A DNA stretch of 53,258 nt, from assembly GCA_028279505.1 (NCBI GenBank), contig JANQNP010000109.1, forward strand, positions 1-53,258, written 5' to 3'. The notes beneath the pieces are model-generated. The model was not told where the DNA came from. It made no database searches and worked only from the letters and a program-made list of their open reading frames with translations. A program made the translations under genes and the position numbers. The stretch is from Dehalococcoidia bacterium (GTDB lineage Bacteria; Chloroflexota; Dehalococcoidia; UBA2979). This document shows positions 1 through 9,838 of the stretch, in pieces. Numbering within the stretch: the stretch's first letter is position 1; the number at the start of each line of letters is the position of its first letter.

Positions 1-2
1 AG

Positions 3-362
3 CTCCCGCTGGCGGCTGCCGGCGCTGAGGCGCCCGACGATGAGCCGCACGCCGAGGGCAATGGACCGGCACAGGCTGAGCTCGATATGGACACGGAGGC
101 GACCGCCGACGCGGATGACGCCGAAGCGCCCGCGATGGATGACGCATTCGAGGACGAGGACGACGGCGCCGACGAGGTGATCGAGGATGCGCTCGACACC
201 GACGAGGAGTTCGCACCGTTCGAGGACGGCCAAGAGTTCGAGGCGATCGACGACGACCCGGAGCTGGAGATCAGCGACGACCTCGACGATCTCAGTCGCG
301 CCGCCGGGGCCGCGCTCTCCGCGCCGGCGGAGTCGACGGACGGCCCGAGCGCCCTCGACTAG
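3..362 (+). CDS. Acidic C-terminal tail of an unknown protein (5' truncated)
   Basis: The reading frame is open from the left edge of the window to a TAG at 360-362, so only the last ~119 residues are present. The visible part is low complexity: runs of Asp and Glu with Ala and Pro, no cysteines, no membrane segment and no recognisable domain, so it looks like a disordered acidic tail. It ends three bases before the DUF503 start, which suggests co-transcription and translational coupling. DUF503 (YlxP) genes often lie in nusA/infB clusters, so a translation or transcription factor upstream is possible, but nothing in the tail proves this. Confidence 0.6.
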   Translation, partial: LPLAAAGAEAPDDEPHAEGNGPAQAELDMDTEATADADDAEAPAMDDAFEDEDDGADEVIEDALDTDEEFAPFEDGQEFEAIDDDPELEISDDLDDLSRAAGAALSAPAESTDGPSALD

Positions 363-365
363 GCC

Positions 366-662
366 ATGGTGACCGTCAGCGTCGTGCTGACGCTGCAGAT
401 CCCCGGCGCCCGTTCACTGAAGGACAAGCGCTCCGTCGTGCGCTCGCTCGTGGAGCGGATGCGCGGGCGACTGGATGTGTCGGCGGCGGAGGTCGGGTTC
501 CCCGACGACCTGCGCCGGGCGCAGATCGGGTACGCGGTGGTGTCGGGATCGCCCTCGGTAGCGCGCGGGCTGGCGGAGGACGTGCTGCAGTTCGCGGAGC
601 GAGAGCTGATCGGCAAGGCGGAGATCGTCGACGTGGAGCGCGACGAGCAGATGCTCGGATAA
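366..662 (+). CDS. DUF503 (YlxP-like) protein
   Basis: A 98-residue protein with the DUF503 pattern: an N-terminal beta strand (VSVVLTLQIP), the SLKDKRSVVRSL segment at about residues 17-28, and a central AEVGFPDD stretch, ending in the typical ERELIGKAEIVDVERDEQ strand. The family is small, cytoplasmic and commonly encoded near infB and rbfA; a role in ribosome assembly or RNA binding is suspected but not settled. Length matches the family. The ATG at 366 follows the previous stop by three bases and no separate promoter is seen. It is followed by a strong hairpin at 736-761, consistent with the end of a transcription unit. Confidence 0.85.
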   Translation: MVTVSVVLTLQIPGARSLKDKRSVVRSLVERMRGRLDVSAAEVGFPDDLRRAQIGYAVVSGSPSVARGLAEDVLQFAERELIGKAEIVDVERDEQMLG

Positions 663-735
663 CCCTCGGCGGGTCGGGAGCCGTTGGCGGGCGCGGAGCC
701 GGATCGTCCTCGGCAGGCGCCCTGCTGCAGACACA

Positions 736-761
736 CAGACGGCCCCCGAAGGGGCCGTCTG
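736..761. terminator. Strong hairpin, probable terminator between convergent units
   Basis: A perfect 11-bp stem (CAGACGGCCCC with GGGGCCGTCTG) closes a CGAA tetraloop. There is no T-tract on either strand, so it is not a textbook intrinsic terminator. It lies between the plus-strand DUF503 gene and the minus-strand small gene at 835-960, so it could end transcription from both sides. Confidence 0.65.
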
Positions 762-834
762 CTCGGTATGAGTACCGCCTCGGGGCCGCTGTGCAGCCGC
801 GGGGTCGGTCGTCCCGGTTACAGCGAGTCTATGA

Positions 835-960
835 CTAGCTGTAGAAGGGGAACTGGGTCTCGATCGCTCGGTTCAGGTCCTTGCGTGCCTCCTGAATGGT
901 AGGCGCGCCGCCTGGCCGTGAGCGGCCGATCAATGCGTTGTAGTACCGCTCGATTCGCAT
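835..960 (-). CDS. Small hypothetical protein, 41 residues
   Basis: An open frame begins with ATG at 960-958 and ends with TAG at 837-835. It is preceded by GGAAGGGA about nine bases upstream, a good ribosome binding site, and an in-frame TAA 24 bases upstream fixes the start. The protein begins MRIERYYNALIGRSRPGG and ends with IETQFPFYS: it is basic in the first half, has a probable amphipathic helix (TIQEARKDLNRAIETQ) in the second half, and lacks cysteines, a signal peptide and a membrane segment. No family is recognised. A plausible sigma-70-type promoter lies at 1017-1045. The codons use the same high-GC third positions as its neighbours. Function unknown. Confidence 0.6.
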   Translation of the reverse strand: MRIERYYNALIGRSRPGGAPTIQEARKDLNRAIETQFPFYS

Positions 961-1016
961 CTTCGCGAGTCCCTTCCGTGGTTAGTCCGCGACCTTCGCT
1001 TGACTACCTGTGATTG

Positions 1017-1045
1017 AGTATCGGCCTCTCACGCGCCTTTCGCAA
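1017..1045 (-). promoter_or_regulatory. Promoter of the 41-residue gene
   Basis: On the minus strand TTGCGA (1045-1040) is followed after 17 bases by GATACT (1022-1017). Each box matches the sigma-70 consensus in 4 of 6 positions and the spacing is ideal. The expected transcript starts about 50 bases before the ATG at 960. Confidence 0.5.
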
Positions 1046-1071
1046 GTGAAAGTGTGCACAATCACGTGAAA
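1046..1071. promoter_or_regulatory. Paired palindromes upstream of the small-gene promoter, possible operator
   Basis: TGTGCACA (1053-1060) and TCACGTGA (1062-1069) are two perfect 8-bp palindromes one base apart, directly next to the -35 box at 1040-1045. GTGAAA also occurs twice, at 1046-1051 and 1066-1071, exactly 20 bp apart, about two helical turns. The surrounding DNA (about 1000-1190) is clearly richer in A+T than the coding sequence. No regulator is assigned. The rest of the gap to the rimO stop shows no further gene. Confidence 0.35.
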
Positions 1072-1192
1072 TCCATGTAAATTGTCGCCTAACCAGGGCG
1101 CCCGCGCCTATCGGGGTTTCCACTAGTCGCAGAAACACCCGTCATCATTGACGATTTCGAACGAATCACGAACGAGATTGAGGTGAGATTGT

Positions 1193-2488
1193 TCAGCCGG
1201 TGACCGGGGAACACAGCAGATCGTAAGGCAACGCGCCGTCAATTCGCGCCCGAATCATCGATCCGGCGGCGAATTCGCCCTTCACGAAGGCCAGCCCGTC
1301 GACCTCGGGAGCGTCGCGCACGGTGCGTCCGACGACCACGAGATCGCCGCTCGCTGACTCGACCGGTTCCGCCGACTCCACGAGGACGTCGAACTCCTGG
1401 CCGATCACGCTGCGGTTCGCGTCGTGCGAGATCGACTGGGCCAACTCCATGAGCTGGCCGTAACGCTCGACCTTCACCTCCTCGGGCACCTGGTCCGCCA
1501 TGAGGTCTGCGGGCGTGCCGGCCTGCGGCGAGTAGGTGAACGCGCCGAGGTGTTCGAAGCGCTGCTCCTCGACGAAGTCGAGCAGCTCCTCGAACTCGGC
1601 GTCGGTCTCGCCGGGGAAGCCAACGATGAAGGTCGTGCGCAGCACGGCGTTGGGCATCGCCTCGCGGATGTGGGCGATCGACTCGCGCGACTTGTTGACG
1701 CTGGGGCGCTTCATCCGCTTCAGCATCGACGGCGCGGCGTGCTGCAGCGGCATGTCGAGGTACGGGACGACGTTGGGGAGCCGCGCCATCGTCTCGGCGA
1801 GGCGGCGGGTGACCCGGCCCGGGTAGGCGTACATCAGGCGCATCCACGGCAGGTCCGGGACCGCCTCGGAGAGCTGCTCGAGCAGGACGGCGAGGCCATC
1901 GCGGTCGCCGCGGTCTTCGCCGTAGGCAGTGGAGTCCTGGGCGACGAGGACGAGCTCGCGCGCCCCGGCGGCGGCGTGGAACTTCGCCTCGGCGAGCAGG
2001 CGGTCGGTCGGGTCGGAGTGCATGCCGCCCTTGATCGTCGGGATGATGCAGAAGGTGCAGGGGCGGTCGCAGCCGTCCGAGATCTTCAGGTAGGCGCTGG
2101 GCGCGCCGATGTTGGCGAGCGACGGCTGGGGGATGTCGAAGCTGGTGCTGGCGGCACCGACGTCGGCGGCAACCTCGTCCCACTGCTCGGCGCCGAAGGT
2201 GGCATCGACGTTGGGCACCGCCGAGCGGACTTGCTCCTCGGCGATCTCGGTGAGGCAGCCGACGACGTAGAGACGCTGGTCGTCGCGGCGCTGCGCGTCG
2301 AGCTCGCGGATCACCTCGATGGACTCGTCCTTGGCGGCGTCGATGAAGCCGCACGTGTTCACGATCAGCAGCTCGGCGTCGTCGGGCGCAGGCGCGGCGA
2401 GGTGGCGGCCGGCGCGCAGCGCCTGCTCGAGGCGCATCGAGTCGACGGTGTTCTTCGCACAACCGAGCGTGACGAGGTGGTACTTCAC
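1193..2488 (-). CDS. rimO: Ribosomal protein S12 methylthiotransferase RimO
   Basis: A radical-SAM enzyme that adds a methylthio group to the conserved aspartate of ribosomal protein S12. The 431 residues show the three-part plan of methylthiotransferases: an N-terminal UPF0004 domain starting with LVTLGCAKNTVDSMRLE and carrying its cysteines, a radical-SAM core with the CxxxCxxC cluster motif in SDGCDRPCTFCIIP near residue 140, and a C-terminal TRAM domain. The LGCAKN and GCDRPCTFCIIP wording favours RimO over the tRNA enzyme MiaB. It starts seven bases after the HTH/PASTA gene on the same strand, and the two are probably co-transcribed. The end is TGA at 1195-1193. Confidence 0.93.
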   Translation of the reverse strand: MKYHLVTLGCAKNTVDSMRLEQALRAGRHLAAPAPDDAELLIVNTCGFIDAAKDESIEVIRELDAQRRDDQRLYVVGCLTEIAEEQVRSAVPNVDATFGAEQWDEVAADVGAASTSFDIPQPSLANIGAPSAYLKISDGCDRPCTFCIIPTIKGGMHSDPTDRLLAEAKFHAAAGARELVLVAQDSTAYGEDRGDRDGLAVLLEQLSEAVPDLPWMRLMYAYPGRVTRRLAETMARLPNVVPYLDMPLQHAAPSMLKRMKRPSVNKSRESIAHIREAMPNAVLRTTFIVGFPGETDAEFEELLDFVEEQRFEHLGAFTYSPQAGTPADLMADQVPEEVKVERYGQLMELAQSISHDANRSVIGQEFDVLVESAEPVESASGDLVVVGRTVRDAPEVDGLAFVKGEFAAGSMIRARIDGALPYDLLCSPVTG

Positions 2489-2495
2489 GGGTGCG

Positions 2496-3212
2496 TCATT
2501 CCGCCGGCGGTCCCTGCGAGATCACGAGGGTGACCGTCTCGCCCGAGGCGATCAGGCTGCCCGGCTCCGGCGCTTGCTGGAAGACTTCGCCCTCGCGGGC
2601 GGTGGCGCTCGGGCTCTCGACGACCGAGAGCTCGAGGCCGAGGTCCTCGATCAGCGCGATCGCGGTCGCGCGGTCGGCGCCGATGAAGTTGGGAGTGGTG
2701 CCGGGGTCGAACGCGGCGATGCCGCCGGTGGCGCTGACCTCGTCACCGCCGCCGCCGGGCAGGTCGGGGAGGCCGGTGCCGCCGCCGAGGCGCGGCGCGA
2801 CCCAGAGCAGGAGGGCGATCACGAGCACGATGCCGGTGACGATGCCGGCCAGTCGGAGGTCGAACGCCGGGATCGCCGTCGAGGGCATCCTTCGCAGGCC
2901 GGGCATCGGGTCGAGGCCCTCGGGGAGCGGGAGCTGGGCGGGCATCGACATCACGGCCTCAGCGGGGTCGAGCCCGAGGTAGTCGGCGTAGCTGCGCATG
3001 AAGCCGCGCGCGTAGACGGGCGCCGGGAGCAGCTCGTAGTCGCCGCGCTCGAGCGCGTCGAGGTAGCGGCGGCTGATCCGCGTGTCGCGCTCCACCTCCT
3101 CGAGCGAGAGTCGCCGGGAGGTGCGCGCCTCCTCGAGACGTGCGCCGATCGTCCGAGACCGCGGGCGGCCCGGCGGCGCGGACGGGAACTCGATCGGGTC
3201 GGGCTGAGTCAT
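2496..3212 (-). CDS. Membrane-anchored HTH protein with a PASTA domain (RodZ-like)
   Basis: This 238-residue protein has a RodZ-type N-terminal helix-turn-helix (about residues 22-90; GARLEEARTSRRLSLEEVE, then RYLDALERGDYELLPAPVYARGF), one membrane helix at about 119-140 (GIVTGIVLVIALLLWVAP), a Gly/Asp linker and a C-terminal PASTA domain (about 170-235; PNFIGADRATAIALIEDLGL, ending VTLVISQG). The HTH half resembles RodZ, which links MreB to the membrane. PASTA domains in other proteins sense peptidoglycan fragments or lipid II, so a role in cell shape or wall sensing is inferred. The start is supported by AAGGGTG upstream of ATG 3212. A CATACT box at 3278-3273 may be its -10 element. rimO follows seven bases downstream. 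Confidence 0.82.
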   Translation of the reverse strand: MTQPDPIEFPSAPPGRPRSRTIGARLEEARTSRRLSLEEVERDTRISRRYLDALERGDYELLPAPVYARGFMRSYADYLGLDPAEAVMSMPAQLPLPEGLDPMPGLRRMPSTAIPAFDLRLAGIVTGIVLVIALLLWVAPRLGGGTGLPDLPGGGGDEVSATGGIAAFDPGTTPNFIGADRATAIALIEDLGLELSVVESPSATAREGEVFQQAPEPGSLIASGETVTLVISQGPPAE

Positions 3213-3301
3213 CGCACCCTTGGCCGTTCAGCGGGCCGGCGCGGCGTGTCGCCGGGCGCCAGTCCCAAGCCCAGTATGACGGGTACGCGGGGCACGAGGC
3301 G

Positions 3302-3327
3302 GACCGAGGGGTGGAGCGCCCTCGGTC
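3302..3327. terminator. Hairpin downstream of rpsT
   Basis: GACCGAGGG (3302-3310) pairs perfectly with CCCTCGGTC (3319-3327) around an eight-base loop, 15 bases after the rpsT stop on the minus strand. No T-tract follows, so a terminator or transcript-end stabiliser is likely but not certain. Confidence 0.45.
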
Positions 3328-3341
3328 GCGTGGATCGGCTG

Positions 3342-3605
3342 CTAAGCCTGGGCGGCCTTGAGGCTCTTCACCAGCCGCGACTTGCGGCGCGCGGCCGCGT
3401 TGGGGTGGATGATGTTGCGGCGGGCAGCGCGGTCAAGCGCGGCCTGCGCGTCGCGGACGCGATCGGCGGCGTCGGACTCGCCGGCCTCGATCGCTTCGCG
3501 TGCCTCACGGACGGCGCGAGCCGCGCGCGTGCGGAACGGCTTGTTGCGGTCACTACGCCGCTGGTTCTGACGAATGCGCTTCCGCGCGGACAGACTGTGG
3601 GCCAT
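3342..3605 (-). CDS. rpsT: 30S ribosomal protein S20
   Basis: An 87-residue, strongly basic protein opening MAHSLSARKRIRQNQRRSDRN, the conserved S20 start, and continuing with the helical, Ala/Arg-rich body and the HPNAAARRKSRLVKSL segment typical of the family. S20 binds 16S rRNA early in assembly of the small subunit. The ATG at 3605 is chosen because GGAGGGGC lies directly upstream and the family begins there; a longer reading frame to 3665 has no homology. It is divergent from murJ, with 80 bases between the starts, and ends before a hairpin at 3302-3327. Confidence 0.95.
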   Translation of the reverse strand: MAHSLSARKRIRQNQRRSDRNKPFRTRAARAVREAREAIEAGESDAADRVRDAQAALDRAARRNIIHPNAAARRKSRLVKSLKAAQA

Positions 3606-3673
3606 TGCCCCTCCACGTCGAGCCGACCTGTGTCGAGCGGACGAACATCGTAGCGGTGACCCCATCGAACGTC

Positions 3674-3679
3674 TATCGT
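3674..3679 (+). promoter_or_regulatory. -10 box for a probable leaderless murJ transcript
   Basis: TATCGT ends exactly six bases before the ATG at 3686, so transcription would begin at or next to the start codon. No Shine-Dalgarno sequence is seen upstream of that ATG, which fits. No clear -35 box is present. Confidence 0.4.
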
Positions 3680-3685
3680 GCGTTG

Positions 3686-5326
3686 ATGGCGAGCGAGCCG
3701 CGCCCCGGCGGCGCCCGAACCGCCCTCGGTGGGTTCCGGCGCTTCCTCCAACGTGGTGGCACGCAGACCACGACGAGCATCGTCGGCGCCGCGGGGATCG
3801 TCGCGCTCGGCTTCCTCGGATCCCGGTTGCTCGGTCTGCTCCGCTCGGTAGCGATCGCCGACGCGTTCGGCACCGATCCGGAGCTGGGTGCGTACTGGGT
3901 GGCGTTCCGGCTGCCCGACCTCGTGTTCCAGCTGCTCGCCGGGGCGACGTTGTCCGCCGCCTTCATCCCCGTGTTCGCGCGGGTGACGATGCACCAGGGT
4001 CCGGACCGAGGGTGGCTGCTCGCGTCGCGGGTCTTGAACCTCGTGAGCGTCGCGACCGTCGTGGTGGCGGTCGTCGCGTTCATCCTCGCGCCGTGGCTCG
4101 TGCCGTTGCTGGCGCCCGGCCTCGGGGAGACGAGCGGGCGCGAGGCCGAACTCGAGGAGCTGGCGGTCGAGCTGACGCGGCTGATGCTGCTGTCGCCGAT
4201 CTTCTTCGGGGTCTCCGGGATGCTGATGGGGATCCTGAACGCGCGACAGCACTTCGTCGCGCCGGCGCTCGCGCCGATGGTCTACAACCTGTCGATCATC
4301 CTCGGGGCGGTGTTTCTCGCGGAGCGGTGGGGCGTCCACGGGCTGGCGTGGGGCGTGGTGATCGGCAGCGCCGGTCACCTCGTCGTTCAGCTGCCGGCGC
4401 TGCGCAGCGTGGGGATGCGCTGGGCGCCCTCGATCGACCTGGGCTCCGAGGCGGTGCGCGAGGTGCTGCGGCTGATGGGGCCGCGAGTGATCGGCCTCGG
4501 CGCGTCGCAGGTCAACTTCCTCGTGCTGGTGTTCTTCGCCTCGTTCGTGTCGGACGAGGCGATCAGCGGGGTGAACTACGCGTTCCTGATGATGATGCTG
4601 CCCGTCGGCGTGGTGGGGATGGCGGTGGCGACCGCAGCGTTCCCGACGTTCTCCGAGCAGGCGGCGGCGGGTCGCCTCGATGCGCTGCGGAACACCGTCT
4701 GGCGGTCGCTGCGCGCGGTGCTGTTCCTGGCGGTGCCGGCCTCGGCGGGGCTGGTCGTGCTCGCGGAGCCGACGGTGCGGCTGCTCCTCGAGCGAGGCGC
4801 GTTCGACATCGGGTCGACGGAGCTGGTCGCCGACGCGCTGATGATCTTTGGCCTCGGCGTGTTCGGCCACGCGGGGATCGAGATCCTCAGCCGCGGGTTC
4901 TACGCGCTCGAGGACACGCGCACCCCGGTGCAGATCGCGGTGATGGCGATGCTGCTCAACGTGGGGCTGGCGTTTACCCTCGTGGGCCCGTTCGAGCTGC
5001 AGGGGTTGGCCGCGGCCGCCTCGATCACGGCGGTACTCGAGTTCCTCGTGCTGGTGTCGCTGCTCCGAGGGCGGATCGGCGGCTTCGACCGCCGCGGGCT
5101 CGGCGACTTCGCGCTGCGCCTCGGCCTGGCGACGGCGGTGATGGTGCAAGTGATGGTCGTGATGCGGCTGTTCCTCGGGGCCCTCGATGTGGACCTCGAG
5201 AGCATCGCGGGCGCGTTGCTGGTCGTGGTGGCGGTCGGGTCGACGGGGCTGCTGACGTTCGTCGCGGCGGCGGTGACGCTGCTGGGGGACGAGTACCGGC
5301 AGGCGCGGGGCGCGCTGCCGTTCTAG
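3686..5326 (+). CDS. murJ: Lipid II flippase MurJ
   Basis: A 546-residue polytopic membrane protein of the MOP superfamily that flips lipid-linked peptidoglycan precursors across the membrane. After a short cytoplasmic start it reads IVALGFLGSRLLGLLRSVAIADAFG, the classic first helix with its conserved Arg residues, then GAYWVAFRLPDLVFQLLAGATLSAAFIPVF, also highly conserved in MurJ/MviN. At least 13 hydrophobic segments follow, and the length is right for the family. The ATG at 3686 is used; it has no Shine-Dalgarno but a TATCGT box six bases upstream. The gene is divergent from rpsT and ends near a GC-rich hairpin at 5340-5369. Confidence 0.92.
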   Translation: MASEPRPGGARTALGGFRRFLQRGGTQTTTSIVGAAGIVALGFLGSRLLGLLRSVAIADAFGTDPELGAYWVAFRLPDLVFQLLAGATLSAAFIPVFARVTMHQGPDRGWLLASRVLNLVSVATVVVAVVAFILAPWLVPLLAPGLGETSGREAELEELAVELTRLMLLSPIFFGVSGMLMGILNARQHFVAPALAPMVYNLSIILGAVFLAERWGVHGLAWGVVIGSAGHLVVQLPALRSVGMRWAPSIDLGSEAVREVLRLMGPRVIGLGASQVNFLVLVFFASFVSDEAISGVNYAFLMMMLPVGVVGMAVATAAFPTFSEQAAAGRLDALRNTVWRSLRAVLFLAVPASAGLVVLAEPTVRLLLERGAFDIGSTELVADALMIFGLGVFGHAGIEILSRGFYALEDTRTPVQIAVMAMLLNVGLAFTLVGPFELQGLAAAASITAVLEFLVLVSLLRGRIGGFDRRGLGDFALRLGLATAVMVQVMVVMRLFLGALDVDLESIAGALLVVVAVGSTGLLTFVAAAVTLLGDEYRQARGALPF

Positions 5327-5339
5327 GCGTCCGGCGGGG

Positions 5340-5369
5340 CGAGGCGCCTCGGTTGGGGCAGGCGCCTCG
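5340..5369. terminator. Hairpin after murJ
   Basis: CGAGGCGCC (5340-5348) pairs with GGCGCCTCG (5361-5369) around a 12-base loop, 14 bases after the murJ stop. The element also contains GAGGCGCCTC, itself a palindrome, and a direct repeat of AGGCGCCTCGG. No T-run follows. Confidence 0.4.
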
Positions 5370-5408
5370 GTCAGGGTGAACCACGCCACCGGGAGCGGGG
5401 CGCGCTGG

Positions 5409-5414
5409 TATACT
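5409..5414 (+). promoter_or_regulatory. -10 box of the zinc-ribbon gene
   Basis: TATACT is a five-of-six match to the -10 consensus in otherwise GC-rich DNA. No good -35 is visible 17 bases upstream. Transcription from here would give a leader of about 100 bases before the ATG at 5523. Confidence 0.5.
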
Positions 5415-5450
5415 AGTTCGGCACCCAACTCACAAAGGGAGCGAAACGGA

Positions 5451-5498
5451 ACGCGGGCAACCGCGTGTTTGTTGCGTTGTGCCGCGACCCGGCGGCAC
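5451..5498 (+). promoter_or_regulatory. Two stem-loops in the leader of the zinc-ribbon gene
   Basis: ACGCGG (5451-5456) and CCGCGT (5461-5466) close a GCAA tetraloop of the GNRA type. Twelve bases later GTGCCG (5479-5484) pairs with CGGCAC (5493-5498) around an eight-base loop. Both lie between the TATACT box and the ribosome binding site. No known riboswitch class is recognised. Confidence 0.4.
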
Positions 5499-5522
5499 GG
5501 AGAACGCACAGAGGGAGACCAG

Positions 5523-6053
5523 ATGGCATTCCAGGACCGCGAGCTGACCTGTCGCGACTGTGGTGGGGCGTTCGTCTTCACCGCGGGCGAGCAGGAGTTC
5601 TACGCGACCAAGGGCCTCGAGCACGACCCGGTGCGCTGCCCGTCGTGCCGCGCGACCCGGAAGATGATGCGCCCGGAGGACCGCGACTTCGCGCCGGCCT
5701 ACGGCGTCTACGTCTCGTGGGGTGGCCGCACGCCGCGCCAGCTCCACGTGGCGAGCTGCGCGCAGTGCGCGAGCATGACCGAGGTGCCGTTCCGCCCTCG
5801 GGATGACCGCCCGGTGTACTGCTCCGACTGCTACGGCGACCTGCGCCGCAAGCAGGAGGCGCAGGAGGCCGCCGAAGCGAGCGCCGCCGCGGCGCGGATC
5901 GCGACCTCGGGCGGCAAGGTGGACGGCGACGCCCTCGAGGGCGACGGGCCGGCGACGCCGGTGGACGAGGAGGCGGCGGCCGCGCTCGCCGCGACCGAGG
6001 TGCCGGCCGCCGAGGCGGAGGCCACCGAGACGGCCGCAACGACCGCGGAGTAG
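5523..6053 (+). CDS. Zinc-ribbon protein with CxxC-x25-CxxC and CxxC-x17-CxxC modules
   Basis: A 176-residue soluble protein with two zinc-ribbon modules. The first (about residues 9-41) has CRDC and CPSC 25 residues apart and the GEQEFYATKGLEHDPVRCP wording of the probable zinc-ribbon family zf-trcl. The second (about 75-100) has CAQC and CSDC exactly 17 residues apart, the CxxC-x17-CxxC arrangement. A charged Ala/Glu-rich tail of about 70 residues follows and looks disordered. Such proteins are common in Chloroflexota and some other phyla and may bind nucleic acid; the actual role is unknown. AGGGAG sits ahead of ATG 5523. The gene has its own promoter and a structured leader and is probably monocistronic. 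Confidence 0.85.
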   Translation: MAFQDRELTCRDCGGAFVFTAGEQEFYATKGLEHDPVRCPSCRATRKMMRPEDRDFAPAYGVYVSWGGRTPRQLHVASCAQCASMTEVPFRPRDDRPVYCSDCYGDLRRKQEAQEAAEASAAAARIATSGGKVDGDALEGDGPATPVDEEAAAALAATEVPAAEAEATETAATTAE

Positions 6054-6084
6054 CGCGGCAGTCGGAGGCTCGGGCGGAACCTCA

Positions 6085-6113
6085 TTGAGGACCGCTGCGG
6101 GTCGGCCTAGACT
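6085..6113 (+). promoter_or_regulatory. Promoter of the T-box/ileS transcript
   Basis: TTGAGG (6085-6090) and TAGACT (6108-6113) are separated by exactly 17 bases. Transcription would begin near 6120, just before the first stem of the T-box leader. Confidence 0.7.
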
Positions 6114-6119
6114 GACGCA

Positions 6120-6480
6120 CTGAACCGAGAACTGAAGACAGGCGACGACGGAGACGAGTAGCCCCGCAGCCACGGTGCAGCGATGCAGCGCAGCCGTGGA
6201 CCGCACAGCGAGCCCGGGACGGTGTGAGCCGGGCGCGTGACATGCGGGGCGAAGATCCCTCCCGAGCCGTCGACCGAAGCGCGACCCCTCCCCGGCGGGG
6301 GAGAACATGGGGAGCGTGCGTAGGCTCGACCGGAGTGCCCACCGTTAGCAGGGGCAGCGCCATCGGCGACCTGTCGTCTGTGGTGTGGTGAGCGGCGTAG
6401 CCCTCGCGATGGTCGCGGGGGCGCGCAACGCGGGTGGTACCGCGGGCAACAGCCCGTCCCGTTTCGGGGCGGGTTTTTTG
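6120..6480 (+). promoter_or_regulatory. T-box riboswitch (tRNA-Ile sensing) controlling ileS
   Basis: The leader reads uncharged tRNA and decides between termination and read-through. In stem I an AGTA motif (6157-6160) precedes an 8-bp helix (6161-6168 with 6243-6250), and GAAG-ATC follows it (6251-6257), the layout of the specifier loop; ATC (6255-6257) is an Ile codon. The lower stem is supported by CGACGG (6146-6151) pairing with CCGTCG (6267-6272). The T-box core GGGTGGTACCGCG lies at 6432-6444. The antiterminator forms from CGGG (6431-6434) with CCCG (6458-6461) and GCGGGC (6442-6447) with GCCCGT (6452-6457), leaving a seven-base TGGTACC bulge. The fourth bulge base T fits an A discriminator. 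The terminator at 6453-6479 shares the same bases, so the two folds exclude each other. Confidence 0.95.
6453..6479 (+). terminator. Regulated intrinsic terminator of the T-box
   Basis: CCCGTCCCG (6453-6461) pairs with CGGGGCGGG (6465-6473), with one G-T wobble, around a TTT loop, followed by six T residues (6474-6479). It is the OFF state of the leader and is disrupted when uncharged tRNA stabilises the antiterminator. Confidence 0.93.
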
Positions 6481-6518
6481 ATGCGTGCAGCAAGCGCGTG
6501 CGTTGGAAGGAAACGAGC

Positions 6519-9800
<3,282 letters not shown>

Positions 9801-9826
9801 GCGCGTTCCGCGCTTCGGGCGGGGGC

Positions 9827-9832
9827 TAAACT
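9827..9832 (+). promoter_or_regulatory. -10 box for a probable leaderless kinase transcript
   Basis: TAAACT ends six bases before the ATG at 9839, the same spacing as at murJ and vapB. No Shine-Dalgarno sequence is seen before that ATG. Confidence 0.4.
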
Positions 9833-9838
9833 CCGGCG

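Noticed and set aside
684..902. 72-codon plus-strand frame after DUF503
   Set aside because: It spans the terminator hairpin and runs antisense through the better-supported 41-residue gene.
1239..2462. Long Arg-rich open frames opposite or alongside real genes
   Set aside because: In very GC-rich DNA many shadow frames stay open; these lack domains, have biased Arg/Ala/Pro composition and overlap well-supported genes. The same holds for long frames over purA, ileS, dnaK and murJ.
5925..5965. GCCCTCGAGGGC palindrome with a similar block near 19248
   Set aside because: The shared stretch lies in two different coding contexts and is explained by strongly biased codons, especially CTC-GAG for Leu-Glu; not treated as a repeat family.
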